Below are positions 9,028 through 18,492 of a DNA stretch of 64,000 nt, one piece after another. Source of the DNA: Candidatus Competibacteraceae bacterium (lineage in GTDB: Bacteria > Pseudomonadota > Gammaproteobacteria > Competibacterales > Competibacteraceae); contig JADJQQ010000004.1 in NCBI GenBank assembly GCA_016712625.1, forward strand, positions 372,001-436,000, in the 5' to 3' direction. The position numbers and the translations under genes are program-made. A model generated the notes under the pieces. The model saw nothing but the letters and a program-made list of their open reading frames with translations, was not told the origin of the DNA and did not search any database. Position 1 is the first letter of the stretch. Each line of letters begins with the position of its first letter.

Positions 9028-10203
9028 TCAATCGGCTTGGCGGCGCAAGAAGGCCGGAATGTCCAAATATTCCAGCTCGTCTAACCGCTCGCGCTCATTC
9101 AGGCCATCGCCGACCGCTTTCTGGCGCATGCTGGGACGATCATGGCGAAAATGGCCGTCTCCCCCTTCACTCTGGCGTTGCACCAGCTTGATGGGTGGCG
9201 CGGTTGGCGTCTCTCTTTCTTTCGAGCCGCCTTGTCGGGCTGGAACCCCTTGGCCGATGCCGGTCGCCACGATCGTGACCCGAATTTCGTTGTGCATTTC
9301 GGGGTCGATGGCGGTGCCGACGACCACAGTGGCGTCGTCCGAAGCCAGTTCCTTGATGGTGTTGCCCACTTCCTCAAATTCACCGATGGTCAAATCCATG
9401 CCGGAGGTGATATTGACCAGCAAGCCCTTGGCGCCGGCCAAGTTGACGTTCTCCAACAGCGGGCTTGCGATAGCCGCCTCGGCCGCCTCGCGGGCGCGGC
9501 CATCCCCCACCGCCCGGCCGGTACCCATCATCGCCATCCCCATCTCGGCCATGACGGTGCGCACATCAGCAAAATCGACGTTGATCAAGCCCGGATTGGT
9601 GATCAACTCGGCGATACCCTGCACCGCGCCCAACAACACATCGTTGGCCGTTCTAAAGGCATCAAGCAGACTGGCGCTTTTACCCAGCACCGTTAATAGC
9701 TTTTCATTAGGAATCGTGATGAGCGAATCGACGGTCTCACTCAGTTCGCGGATGCCGCGCGTCGCCGCTTCCATCCGTTTTTTACCTTCAAACGGGAACG
9801 GCTTGGTGACTACCGCAACTGTCAGAATGCCCAAATCGCGCGCCAGTTGCGCCACAACCGGGGCGGCGCCGGTGCCGGTGCCGCCGCCCATGCCAGCGGT
9901 GATGAACACCATGTCGGCGCCCTGCAAGACTTCCTTGATGCGCTCGCTATCTTCTTGCGCCGCCTGCCGCCCCACATCCGGATTGGCTCCAGCGCCCAAT
10001 CCCTTGGTAATGTTGGCGCCCATTTGCAAGGTGACAGGCACCGTGCAGGTCTTCAGCGCTTGGGCATCGGTGTTGGCGCAAATGAAATCCACCCCCTCAA
10101 CGCTGGCGCTCAACATATGCTGTACGGCGTTACTGCCGCCGCCGCCCACTCCGATGACTTTGATCACCGCGTTCTCGGTCTTGGCGTCCATCAACTCAAA
10201 CAT
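9028..10203 (-). CDS. ftsZ: Cell division GTPase FtsZ
   Basis: Tubulin-like GTPase that polymerises into the Z ring at midcell and recruits the divisome. The 391-residue product begins MFELMDAKTENAVIK, then GVGGGGSNAV, and has the tubulin signature GGGTGTGAAPVVA, a variable linker, and the conserved C-terminal peptide LDIPAFLRRQAD that binds FtsA, ZipA and ZapD. The ATG at 10203 is chosen because AGGAGAG lies seven bases upstream and the protein then starts like its relatives; an open frame extends 21 codons further upstream without family similarity. It follows ftsA after 67 bases in the usual ftsQ-ftsA-ftsZ order. Confidence 0.98.
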   Translation of the reverse strand: MFELMDAKTENAVIKVIGVGGGGSNAVQHMLSASVEGVDFICANTDAQALKTCTVPVTLQMGANITKGLGAGANPDVGRQAAQEDSERIKEVLQGADMVFITAGMGGGTGTGAAPVVAQLARDLGILTVAVVTKPFPFEGKKRMEAATRGIRELSETVDSLITIPNEKLLTVLGKSASLLDAFRTANDVLLGAVQGIAELITNPGLINVDFADVRTVMAEMGMAMMGTGRAVGDGRAREAAEAAIASPLLENVNLAGAKGLLVNITSGMDLTIGEFEEVGNTIKELASDDATVVVGTAIDPEMHNEIRVTIVATGIGQGVPARQGGSKERETPTAPPIKLVQRQSEGGDGHFRHDRPSMRQKAVGDGLNERERLDELEYLDIPAFLRRQAD

Positions 10204-10270
10204 AACGGCACTCTCCTCACTCGATGGTTTATAAACCTGACTCGCTCCAACCCGAGCTTCAGTCATGATG

Positions 10271-11506
10271 CTAAAAATTCCCCTGGAACCAACTCTTCAT
10301 GCGAGTCCACAGCCCTCTGCGGCCCGCTCGCGATATCGGACTCGATCCAACCCCTGGGCGGCTTTCGTTACCAAACAACAATAATCCCGCGGCGGTGGCG
10401 TAAACCGGATTGCGCACCACGTCTTGCAATCCCGCCACATCGTGGGGATAACCTAATCGCACCGGCATGTGAAGAATCTCCTCGGCCAACTCCACAATCC
10501 CATCCATCTTGGAACTGCCGCCGGTCAATACCACGCCGGCCGCAATCAGGCTCTCGAAACCGCTGCGCTGGAGTTCCGCTTGGGCGAACTCGAACAGCTC
10601 TTCGTAGCGCGGCTCCACCACCTCAGCCAGGGCGTGGCGCGACAGCGTGCGCGCCGCCCGGTCACCGACGCTGGTCACATCGATCCGCTCGTCTTGTCGC
10701 GCCAGTTGCTTGAGGCAGCACGCGTGCTTGAGCTTAATCTCCTCGGCCGACTGTGTGGGGGTGCGAAAAGCGACCGCAATGTCGTTCGTCACCTGATCGC
10801 CGGCAATGGGAATCACGGCGGTATGACTGATCGCGCCATGCGTGAAAATCGCCAAGTCGGTGGTGCCCCCACCGATATCCATCAGGCAAACGCCCAGATC
10901 TTTTTCATCCTGGGTCAGCACCGCCCGGCTGGACGCCAGTTGCTGCAAGATGATGTCGTCTACTTCCAGTCCGCAGCGCTGTACGCATTTCACAATGTTC
11001 TGGGCCGCGTTGACCGCGCCGGTGACGATGTGCACCTTTGCTTCCAATCGCACGCCGGACATCCCCACCGGGTCCTGGATGCCTTCTTGATTATCGACAA
11101 TGAACTCCTGCGGCAGGATATGCAGGATTTTTTGGTCGGCCGGAATGGCGACCACCCGCGCCGCTTCCATCACCCGGTCTACGTCTTCCGGCGTCACTTC
11201 CTGATGCTTGATCGCGGTGACGCCATGCGAGTTGAGCCCTCGAATATGACTACCGGAAATACCGGTATAGACCGAATGGATCCGGCAGCCCGCCATTTGC
11301 TCGGCGGCCTCAATGACTCTTTGAATCGATTGCACGGTCGATTCGATGTTGACGACGACGCCCTTCTTCAAACCCCGTGAAGGATGGGAACCGATACCGA
11401 TCACCTCGATCATGCCGTCGGGACTGACCTCACCGACCATGGCCACTACTTTCGAAGTGCCGATATCGAGTCCGACAATCAAGTTTTTCTCTTCTTTTCT
11501 TGACAT
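10271..11506 (-). CDS. ftsA: Cell division protein FtsA (actin-like membrane tether for FtsZ)
   Basis: Actin-fold ATPase that anchors FtsZ filaments to the membrane and recruits later division proteins. The 411-residue product has the phosphate-1 motif GLDIGTSKVVAMVGE, the second phosphate motif LMDIGGGTTDLAIF, the adenosine motif VLTGGSSKMDG, and a C-terminal amphipathic helix (GLWTRMKSWFQGNF) that serves as the membrane target. The ATG at 11506 (MSRKEEKNL) is preceded by GGAAGGG; the open frame runs 20 codons further upstream without support. It starts 23 bases after the ftsQ stop. Confidence 0.97.
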   Translation of the reverse strand: MSRKEEKNLIVGLDIGTSKVVAMVGEVSPDGMIEVIGIGSHPSRGLKKGVVVNIESTVQSIQRVIEAAEQMAGCRIHSVYTGISGSHIRGLNSHGVTAIKHQEVTPEDVDRVMEAARVVAIPADQKILHILPQEFIVDNQEGIQDPVGMSGVRLEAKVHIVTGAVNAAQNIVKCVQRCGLEVDDIILQQLASSRAVLTQDEKDLGVCLMDIGGGTTDLAIFTHGAISHTAVIPIAGDQVTNDIAVAFRTPTQSAEEIKLKHACCLKQLARQDERIDVTSVGDRAARTLSRHALAEVVEPRYEELFEFAQAELQRSGFESLIAAGVVLTGGSSKMDGIVELAEEILHMPVRLGYPHDVAGLQDVVRNPVYATAAGLLLFGNESRPGVGSSPISRAGRRGLWTRMKSWFQGNF

Positions 11507-11529
11507 CACCCTTCCCTTTCCCTTGTCAT

Positions 11530-12333
11530 CTAGCCGGCCGCTGGGGCGGGTCGCTCCGCTTTCCACCGCACGGCGAACCCATTGACATAGCGCATGTCGA
11601 CCACCGCGATTTGATCGATCCGGGCCGCCAGCACTTGCGGGTAGACTTGCGCCAGCCGCCGCAACCGCTGTTCGAACTGTTCGCGCCCCATATAAACTTC
11701 CAAGCCGTTCTCAAAAGTCAGCCACCAAGCCCGGCGATCATCCTGCGCCAGCCGCACCAGCTTCAAGCCGAATGGATCGAGCAAGGCTCGCGCTTCCTGG
11801 TAATTCTTGATCAGCGTTTTCTCATGGCCATCGGGGCCGGCCAACCGTGGCCAGGGGCCGGGCTGCCGCAGCACGCCAGGTTGGAACCGCACGCCGTTGA
11901 CATCAACCATCTCCCGCTCGCCCCAGTACCCAAAGGCGGTCCGTTCGCGCAGCTTGATTTCCACCGTATCGGGCCACCAGCGCCGCACCGAAACGTCTTC
12001 GATCCAGGGGTTGGCCGCTAGCGCCGCGTTCAAATCATCAAGATTGGCGACGAAAAAATTCTGTCCCAAATAACGGCCCGCCACGGCATGAAAATCCGCC
12101 TCGATCAAGTTGCGCAATTCCCCTTCGATGTGCACCTGACGCAGTGGAAATGCGCCGGGTTCGCGTAATTTCTCGTTCCCCACCCGCACGCCATACCCAA
12201 CCGCCGCCAGCACCAGCACGACGCCCAACCAACGCAGCGGCGGGCCCCAGGTGGCTTTCCATTGCCCCCAGTTATCGACCGGCTCGTGGCGGAGGGTGGT
12301 CGCTCCCCGGCGGCGCTTCTTGGCAAATCGCAT
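11530..12333 (-). CDS. ftsQ: Cell division protein FtsQ (DivIB family)
   Basis: Single-pass membrane protein of the FtsQLB complex, which links the cytoplasmic divisome to septal wall synthesis. The 267-residue product has a basic cytoplasmic N-terminus, one membrane helix (WLGVVLVLAAVGYGVRV, about residues 35-51), a POTRA domain beginning FPLRQVHIEGE, the beta domain with NPWIEDVSVRRWWPDTVEI, and a C-terminal region ending VNGFAVRW. Order ddl-ftsQ-ftsA matches other gammaproteobacteria; ddl ends 10 bases upstream. Confidence 0.96.
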   Translation of the reverse strand: MRFAKKRRRGATTLRHEPVDNWGQWKATWGPPLRWLGVVLVLAAVGYGVRVGNEKLREPGAFPLRQVHIEGELRNLIEADFHAVAGRYLGQNFFVANLDDLNAALAANPWIEDVSVRRWWPDTVEIKLRERTAFGYWGEREMVDVNGVRFQPGVLRQPGPWPRLAGPDGHEKTLIKNYQEARALLDPFGLKLVRLAQDDRRAWWLTFENGLEVYMGREQFEQRLRRLAQVYPQVLAARIDQIAVVDMRYVNGFAVRWKAERPAPAAG

Positions 12334-12343
12334 GGCGATCAGA

Positions 12344-13294
12344 TCAACCCGGCCGAGTGAGGCTGGTTTCCAGCACCCGCCAGACCAGCGCTTCGAAATT
12401 CAAGCCAACGGCCCGCGCCGCCATGGGCACCAAGCTATGATCGGTCATACCGGGGACGGTATTCACCTCCAGCAACCAAGGCTGATCCTGCCCATCGACG
12501 AGCAAATCCACCCGGCCCCAGCCATAGCCATCGACCGCGGCATAGGCCTGTCGCACCAGCTCGCGCAATTCCGATTCCCGCGCCTGCGACAGGCCGCAGG
12601 GACAGAGATATCGGGTATCGTTGGCGTGGTATTTCGCTTCATAGTCATAGAAATCCCGCGGCGTTTCCAACCGGATCAACGGCAAGGCTTGATCCTGTAG
12701 CACAGCGCCGGTGTATTCCTGACCCTGAATCCACGGCTCGACCAACACCGGTGAATTACAGGCGGTGGCTCGTTGCCACGCGCTTTGGAATTGGGCGGGA
12801 TCATCGACCCGGCTGACCCCGATGCTAGAGCCTTCGCAAGCGGGCTTCACCGCTAAGGGCAAACCCAATTCAGTCGCCGCCGCCGCCAAGCCGGCCGCAT
12901 TTTCGATCAAACGGTAGGGCGGCGTCGGCAATCCCACACCCAGCCAGATTTGCTTGGTGCGCCGCTTGTCCATCCCCAGCGAAGACGCTAAAACGCCGCT
13001 GCCGGTATAAGGCAATCCGAGTATTTCCAAGGCGCCTTGAATCACGCCATCCTCACCGCCACGCCCGTGCAAGACGATAAAAACCCGATCGAACTGGCCA
13101 GCCGCCAACACGCTCAAAATCTGACGATCAGCATCGATCCCGTGCGCGTCTACCTTTTGCGCTTGCAAGGCCGACAGCACCGCCGCGCCACTTCGCAACG
13201 AAACATCCCGCTCGGCCGACCAACCGCCCATCAACACCGCCACCTTGCCGAAAGCCTCTGGGTCGGTCACTACCTTTTGCCATGTTTGCCGCAT
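12344..13294 (-). CDS. ddl: D-alanine--D-alanine ligase
   Basis: ATP-grasp ligase that joins two D-alanines for addition to UDP-MurNAc-tripeptide by MurF. The 316-residue product has KVAVLMGGWSAERDVSLRSG near the N-terminus, the HGRGGEDGVIQG substrate loop, GSGVLASSLGMDK, KPACEGSSIGVS, and the metal-binding end LEVNTVPGMTDHS. All match DdlB-type enzymes. It lies 47 bases after murC with no murB between them, so UDP-MurNAc formation is encoded elsewhere. Confidence 0.96.
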   Translation of the reverse strand: MRQTWQKVVTDPEAFGKVAVLMGGWSAERDVSLRSGAAVLSALQAQKVDAHGIDADRQILSVLAAGQFDRVFIVLHGRGGEDGVIQGALEILGLPYTGSGVLASSLGMDKRRTKQIWLGVGLPTPPYRLIENAAGLAAAATELGLPLAVKPACEGSSIGVSRVDDPAQFQSAWQRATACNSPVLVEPWIQGQEYTGAVLQDQALPLIRLETPRDFYDYEAKYHANDTRYLCPCGLSQARESELRELVRQAYAAVDGYGWGRVDLLVDGQDQPWLLEVNTVPGMTDHSLVPMAARAVGLNFEALVWRVLETSLTRPG

Positions 13295-13341
13295 CCGCCC
13301 TCCTACGCTGCTACCTGAAAACTCGCTCCAACCGACCCTAG

Positions 13342-14811
13342 TCAGCGTGCGCTGGGTAAGCCGTCGCGGCCTAGTTGCCCCGCCATCGCCCCGATATCGC
13401 CCGCGCCCATCAGCAACAGTAAGTCCCCGTCACGCAATAAATCCGGCAATACCGCGGGCAGGTCGGTGGTGTGCTCGACAAAAATCGGCTCCACCTTGCC
13501 ACGGGTTCGAATCGCCCGGCTGAGGCTGCGCCCATCGGCCCCAGGGATCGGTTTTTCACCGGCCGCATACACATCCAACAAGATCAAGGTATCCACTTCG
13601 GATAGCACCAACGCGAAGTCGTCGAACAGGTCGCGAGTCCGGCTGAAGCGATGCGGCTGGAAGGCCAATACCAGGCGCCGCTGCGGCCAGGCACCGCGCA
13701 AGGCGGCGAGTACCGCCTGAATTTCACGAGGGTGATGGCCGTAATCGTCCATTACGGTGGCGCGGCCGCCATCGGGCAGCACTAATTCGCCGTGCTGCTG
13801 GAAGCGTCGACCAATACCTTGAAAATTCTGCAAGGCGCGGCGGATCGCCGTCTCCGCCACCCCTAACTCGTGCGCGATGGCCAAAGCCGCCAAGGCGTTC
13901 AACACGCTGTGTCGGCCCGGCAGATTCAAAGTGATCGGCAACGGTGATCTCAGATTGGGCAAATGGGCTAGAAACCGGGTTTGCAGACCGTCCGCCACGA
14001 TCTCGGTCGCCCGCGCGTCACAATCTTCGGTGGTGCCATAGGTGAGCACGGGCCGGCTCATACGGGGCAAAATTGCTCTCACCTGCGGATCGTCGATACA
14101 CAAGACCGCCAGCCCATAAAACGGCAAATGGTGCAGGAATTCGATAAAGGTCTCGCGCAAGCGCTCGAAATCGCCGCCGTAGGTCGATAAATGGTCGGCG
14201 TCAATGTTAGTCACCACCGCCAGCATCGGTTGCAGGAACAGGAACGACGCATCACTCTCATCGGCTTCCGCCACCAGATAGCGGCCCCCGCCCAGTCGGG
14301 CGTTGGCGCCAGCGCTGTTCAAACGGCCGCCAATGACAAAGGTCGGATCCAAACCGCCCTCGGCCAGCAGACTGGTAATCAAGCTGGTCGTGGTGGTCTT
14401 GCCGTGAGTGCCGGCGACCGCGATGCCGTAACGAAACCGCATCAGCTCGGCCAGCATCTCGGCGCGCGGCACGACGGGAATACGCACCGCCCGAGCCGCC
14501 GCCACTTCAGGGTTGTCGTCGGCAACCGCGCTGGAAATCACCACCACATCGCAGCCGGCGACATGCCCGGCCAGGTGCCCTTGGCGAATGGTCGCTCCCA
14601 GCTGGGCCAGGCGGCCAGTCACCGAGCTGGTTTTCAAATCCGAGCCGGAGACGGTATAACCCAAATTGAGCAATACCTCCGCGATTCCGCTCATCCCCGC
14701 CCCGCCGATACCGACGAAATGAATGTGGCGAATGCGACGCATATCGCGCCAAGCTTCGGGAATCGCCGCCAAGTTGGGTTTACTCATATCCTCGTCTCTC
14801 ATGACATCCAT
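13342..14811 (-). CDS. murC: UDP-N-acetylmuramate--L-alanine ligase
   Basis: Adds L-alanine to UDP-MurNAc, the first amino acid of the peptidoglycan stem, using ATP. The 489-residue product has the Mur N-terminal HFVGIGGAGMSGIAEVLLN motif, the ATP-binding AGTHGKTTTTS loop, the central domain with EADESDASFL, and the C-terminal Mur ligase domain with DDYGHHPREIQAVL. Start codons at 14811, 14802 and 14787 are all in frame; 14811 is kept because a GGGA element lies upstream, but 14787 (MSKPNLAA) is nearly as good. If the murG frame is corrected, murG ends at 14828 and murC begins 16 bases later instead of overlapping it. Confidence 0.95.
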   Translation of the reverse strand: MDVMRDEDMSKPNLAAIPEAWRDMRRIRHIHFVGIGGAGMSGIAEVLLNLGYTVSGSDLKTSSVTGRLAQLGATIRQGHLAGHVAGCDVVVISSAVADDNPEVAAARAVRIPVVPRAEMLAELMRFRYGIAVAGTHGKTTTTSLITSLLAEGGLDPTFVIGGRLNSAGANARLGGGRYLVAEADESDASFLFLQPMLAVVTNIDADHLSTYGGDFERLRETFIEFLHHLPFYGLAVLCIDDPQVRAILPRMSRPVLTYGTTEDCDARATEIVADGLQTRFLAHLPNLRSPLPITLNLPGRHSVLNALAALAIAHELGVAETAIRRALQNFQGIGRRFQQHGELVLPDGGRATVMDDYGHHPREIQAVLAALRGAWPQRRLVLAFQPHRFSRTRDLFDDFALVLSEVDTLILLDVYAAGEKPIPGADGRSLSRAIRTRGKVEPIFVEHTTDLPAVLPDLLRDGDLLLLMGAGDIGAMAGQLGRDGLPSAR

Positions 14812-15914
14812 CGTGACATCCCATCGGTCAAGAGCGCGCCTGTTCCAGGCACGCCATCGCCACCTGTTCGGCGGCTTCCAGATTTAGCCAGCCGTCGCGC
14901 CGCTTCGGCCATGGCCAACAACCGGGCGCGGTCGCCAAGCAACTCGCGCAACAACCCCGCCAGACTTTCAGCGGTCAGGCCCGCCTGCTGGCGCAGCAAC
15001 GCCGCGCCGCCACGCTCCAAAAATCCGGCATTAGCCGTTTGATGGTCGTCCACCGCGAACGGAAACGGCACCAGGATCGAGCCAACGCCCGCCGCCGCCA
15101 ACTCCGCAATCGTCAGCGCGCCCGCCCGGCACAACACCAGATCGGCCCAACCATAAGCTTCCGCCATGTCTTCGATAAACGGCGTCAACCGCACCGACAC
15201 ACCGGCATTCCGGTACGCGGTTTCCGCCGCTTCGCGCAACTGTCCGCCCGCCTGATGCCAGACCTCCGGGCGCTCGCTCTCCTGGAGTAAGGCCAAAGCC
15301 CGCGGCACCAGTTGATTCAACGCCAAGGCCCCCTGGCTACCGCCGACGACCAATAACCGCAACGGACCGGAATGGCTGGCAAATCGCTCGGCTGGCGGCG
15401 GCAATAGGCCAATCCGTTGCCGCACGGGATTACCGACCGTCAGGGCGCGCCGCGCCGCTGGAAAGGTGGCGGGAAACGCCTCCAACACCCGACTGGCGAT
15501 TCGGGCTAGCCAACTGTTGGTCAGTCCGGCAATGGCGTTTTGCTCATGCACGACTAGCGGAATGCCCAGCGAACGCGCCGCCACGCCACCGGGACCACTG
15601 GTAAAGCCACCCATGCCCAGCACCACCCGCGGACGCAATCGCCGCAAAATTGTCCTCGCCTGCCACACTGCCCGTCCCAGCATCGGCGGCATTGCCAACA
15701 GGCGGCGGACACCCTTGCCCCGCAAGCCAGCAACGCCGATCCATTCCATCGGAATGCCCGCCTTCGGCACCAGCGTTGCTTCCAAGCCGCGCGGGGTGCC
15801 CATCCAAACAACGGGCACTCCGCGATCACGCAGCCGCTCGGCCACCGCCAGCGCTGGAAACACATGGCCGCCGGTGCCGCCAGCCATGATTAACACCGGC
15901 CGTGCTTCACTCAT
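14799..15914 (-). CDS. murG: UDP-GlcNAc:lipid I GlcNAc transferase MurG, with a probable frameshift in the last 20 codons
   Basis: Membrane-associated GT28 glycosyltransferase that adds GlcNAc to lipid I to make lipid II. The N-terminal glycine-rich MAGGTGGHVFPALAVAERL motif, GMGGFTSGPGGVAA, the HEQNAIAGLTN segment and the C-terminal donor site GSQGALALNQLVP and AGALTIAEL are intact. After ARRLAKS the frame as read continues with an unrelated tail (GSRRTGGDGV onward) to 14799. One base less in the GG/CC pair at 14878-14879 restores EAAEQVAMACLEQARS and a stop at 14828, a normal MurG ending of about 361 residues. It overlaps ftsW by 4 bases. Confidence 0.94.
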   Translation of the reverse strand: MSEARPVLIMAGGTGGHVFPALAVAERLRDRGVPVVWMGTPRGLEATLVPKAGIPMEWIGVAGLRGKGVRRLLAMPPMLGRAVWQARTILRRLRPRVVLGMGGFTSGPGGVAARSLGIPLVVHEQNAIAGLTNSWLARIASRVLEAFPATFPAARRALTVGNPVRQRIGLLPPPAERFASHSGPLRLLVVGGSQGALALNQLVPRALALLQESERPEVWHQAGGQLREAAETAYRNAGVSVRLTPFIEDMAEAYGWADLVLCRAGALTIAELAAAGVGSILVPFPFAVDDHQTANAGFLERGGAALLRQQAGLTAESLAGLLRELLGDRARLLAMAEAARRLAKSGSRRTGGDGVPGTGALLTDGMSRWMS

Positions 15915-17122
15915 TCGCCATGCACTCCACCCGCGCGGGTCTCGACATCAATCCGCAGCAACAGCGCCAAAGCGACGCACATCACCACGACGCTGCTGCC
16001 GCCGTAACTCATCAAGGGCAGGGTCAATCCCTTGGTCGGCAAAGCGCCCATGTTCACGCCCATGTTGAATAACGCCTGAATGCCGAACCAAAGCCCGATG
16101 CCATACGCCAGATAAGCCGAAAAATTCATGTTCAGGCGTTCGGCGCGCCGCCCGATCTTGAAGGCTCGCCACACCAGCGTCATGAACAGCGTGATGACGA
16201 GCAGGATACCGACCAGTCCTAACTCCTCCGCCAGCACGGCGAACAGGAAATCAGTGTGCGCTTCCGGTAGATAGAACAACTTTTGTACGCTCTCCCCCAG
16301 TCCAACCCCAAACAACTCGCCACGCCCGATCGCGATCAACGATTGCGCTAACTGGTACCCTTTTCCAAAAGGATCTTTCCAAGGCTCCAAAAAGCTCAAT
16401 ACTCGGTCCTGCCGATAAGGCGAGGATAAAATGAGCATCGCCATGACGGCCAGCGTGCCCACCTGCAACGCGCCAAACTGCCAGAGGTTGACACCCGCTA
16501 GGAATACCATTCCCAAAGCGGCCGCCATCAGCACCACGACGCTACCGAAATCCGGCTCCAGCAGCAGTAAGACGGCCAGAACCGCCAGCACGCCGATAGG
16601 TCGGGCCAGCGCCATGGCCGAGGTATGAAAATCCGCCATTCGCAATTCCCCGCCATGGCGCTTAAGGTAGCCAGCCACATAAATCAGGGCGAACAATTTG
16701 GCGATTTCCGAAACCTGGATATTGATCGGACCCGCTCCGATCCAGCGAATGCTGCCGTTAACCTCCTTGCCGATACCGGGGATCAACACCAGGATCAGCA
16801 GGCCAACCGCCGCCAATATCAATAAAGGCCCAGCCCGCCGCCAGCGCGCTATCGGAATCTGAAAGACGATACCCGCCGCCAACAAGCCGATCAGCACAAA
16901 CACCCCTTGCCGGATCAGGAAAAAAAACGGCTGATTGTGGCCCATCCTGGGATCCGCTCCAAGCGGTATCGAAGCGGAAGCCACCATCAACAATCCCAGC
17001 GCCAACAACAACAAAGCGGGAATCAAGATCCAATGATCGGGCAACGGCAGCGCCGTACGGCGCGCACCCGCGCTCGGCAATTGGCTCCGGTTGGCATGGG
17101 CAACAGCGGCGGCGTTCAGCAT
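15911..17122 (-). CDS. ftsW: Septal peptidoglycan polymerase FtsW (SEDS family)
   Basis: Ten-helix SEDS-family glycosyltransferase that polymerises lipid II at the septum together with FtsI. The 403-residue product has a polar N-terminus, then multiple hydrophobic segments. Family motifs visible are RWIGAGPINIQVSEIAKL, LEPDFGSVVVL, the loop QSLIAIGRGELFGVGLGES, EAHTDFLFAVLAEELG with the catalytic-type acidic residues, and LPTKGLTLPLMSYGGSS near the end. Its position between murD and murG, with ATG/stop overlaps on both sides, is the canonical dcw order and distinguishes it from RodA. Confidence 0.96.
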   Translation of the reverse strand: MLNAAAVAHANRSQLPSAGARRTALPLPDHWILIPALLLLALGLLMVASASIPLGADPRMGHNQPFFFLIRQGVFVLIGLLAAGIVFQIPIARWRRAGPLLILAAVGLLILVLIPGIGKEVNGSIRWIGAGPINIQVSEIAKLFALIYVAGYLKRHGGELRMADFHTSAMALARPIGVLAVLAVLLLLEPDFGSVVVLMAAALGMVFLAGVNLWQFGALQVGTLAVMAMLILSSPYRQDRVLSFLEPWKDPFGKGYQLAQSLIAIGRGELFGVGLGESVQKLFYLPEAHTDFLFAVLAEELGLVGILLVITLFMTLVWRAFKIGRRAERLNMNFSAYLAYGIGLWFGIQALFNMGVNMGALPTKGLTLPLMSYGGSSVVVMCVALALLLRIDVETRAGGVHGE

Positions 17123-18477
17123 TCAGACAAACTCCGCACGGCAGCGGCAAAGACGGCGCCACGTTCCTCGTAATTGCTGAACATGTCGAAGCTGGCGCAG
17201 GCTGGAGACAACAGCACGTTATCTCCCGGCCGGGCCCAGTCGGCAGCCCGCGTCACAGCCTGTTCCATATAAGCGGCGGATTGGATTGGCACGCTGTCGG
17301 CTAACGCGGCGGCGATCAGCGGCGCATCGCGCCCGATCAGCACCACTCCGCGCGCCTTTTCCGCCAGCGCCGCGCGCAGCGGCGAAAAATCCTGACTTTT
17401 GCCATCGCCGCCAGCAATCAAGATCACTGGGCCGGGCAGACCACGCACCGCCGCCACCGTCGCGCCGACATTGGTGCCTTTGGAATCGTCGAACCAGCGG
17501 ACACCGCCGCGTTCCCGCACCAGTGTGGTGCGATGCGCCAAACCGGTAAATTCCCGTAACGCCGCCAGCATCGCTTTCCGCTTCAGGCCGAGCGCATTGC
17601 CCATCGCCAACGCCGCCAGCGCGTTGGCGAGATTGTGATCGCCGCTGATCTTCAATTCCGACGCGGCGATCCAAGGTTCCTGACCACGGGCTAACCAGGT
17701 TTCGCCGCCCACTCGACGCAGGCCAAATTCGTTCTCGGCCGGCTCGTTCAGGCAAAAACGCCGCACGTCCCGCCCCGGCTCGACCATCGCCATCACGACG
17801 GGATCGTCGGCGTTGACAACCATCACCCCATCGCCTCGAAAGACTCGCCGCTTGGCGGTCACGTAGTCATCCAGCGCTTGGTAGCGGTCCATGTGATCGG
17901 GACTGATGTTGAGCACCGTCGCCACGCGCGCATTCAAGCTCTGCGTGGTTTCCAGTTGAAAGCTGGACAATTCCAGCACATACCCTTCAAGCGGCTTCGC
18001 GGTCTGTGCATTCCGCTCCCAAGCCAGCCACAAATCCAGCGCGGGATCGCCCAGATTACCGCCGACCGCCGCCCGCCATTCCGCTCGCCGCGCCATGTTG
18101 CCCAACAAGGTAGTGACCGTGCTCTTGCCGTTCGAGCCGGTGATAGCGGCTATCGGCAAGCGGGTCAGCCGCGCCAACAGCTCAATATCGCCCCAGACGG
18201 GCACGCCGCGCGCCATCGCCTCGGCCACGACCGGCGTTGTGATCGCGACCCCAGGGCTAACCAGCAGCCGCGCCGCTGCCGCGAACACGGCCGAATCGAA
18301 CCCCCCTAGATAACAGGGCATTGTGGGAAACTCGGCGCGTAACGCCGCCAACCCTGGCGGTTCGCGACGGCTGTCGGTCACGGCGACGGCCGCGCCCAGC
18401 GCCGCCAACGCCCGCGCCGCGGACAAGCCGCTTTTGCCCAGCCCGACGACCAGCGTGATTCCCTCCAATTGCAGCAT
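17116..18477 (-). CDS. murD: UDP-N-acetylmuramoylalanine--D-glutamate ligase
   Basis: Adds D-glutamate to UDP-MurNAc-L-Ala. The 453-residue product has the N-terminal GLGKSGLSAARAL nucleotide-fold motif, the ATP loop AITGSNGKSTVTTLLG, the ELSSFQLETTQSL segment typical of MurD, ISPDHMDRY, and DDSKGTNVGATVAAV in the C-terminal domain. The ATG at 18477 is used; an in-frame GTG at 18492 right after the mraY stop would add five residues. The stop overlaps the ftsW start. Confidence 0.95.
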   Translation of the reverse strand: MLQLEGITLVVGLGKSGLSAARALAALGAAVAVTDSRREPPGLAALRAEFPTMPCYLGGFDSAVFAAAARLLVSPGVAITTPVVAEAMARGVPVWGDIELLARLTRLPIAAITGSNGKSTVTTLLGNMARRAEWRAAVGGNLGDPALDLWLAWERNAQTAKPLEGYVLELSSFQLETTQSLNARVATVLNISPDHMDRYQALDDYVTAKRRVFRGDGVMVVNADDPVVMAMVEPGRDVRRFCLNEPAENEFGLRRVGGETWLARGQEPWIAASELKISGDHNLANALAALAMGNALGLKRKAMLAALREFTGLAHRTTLVRERGGVRWFDDSKGTNVGATVAAVRGLPGPVILIAGGDGKSQDFSPLRAALAEKARGVVLIGRDAPLIAAALADSVPIQSAAYMEQAVTRAADWARPGDNVLLSPACASFDMFSNYEERGAVFAAAVRSLSEC

Positions 18478-18492
18478 CGGTCGGCGTCTCAC

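Noticed and set aside
9059..10234. Long open frame of 391 codons on the plus strand opposite ftsZ
   Set aside because: It is the antisense shadow of ftsZ, Ser/Ala/Pro-rich with no recognisable domain; ftsZ on the minus strand explains the region fully.
10469..11380. 303-codon plus-strand open frame opposite ftsA
   Set aside because: Antisense of a conserved gene in a GC-rich genome, with no motifs.
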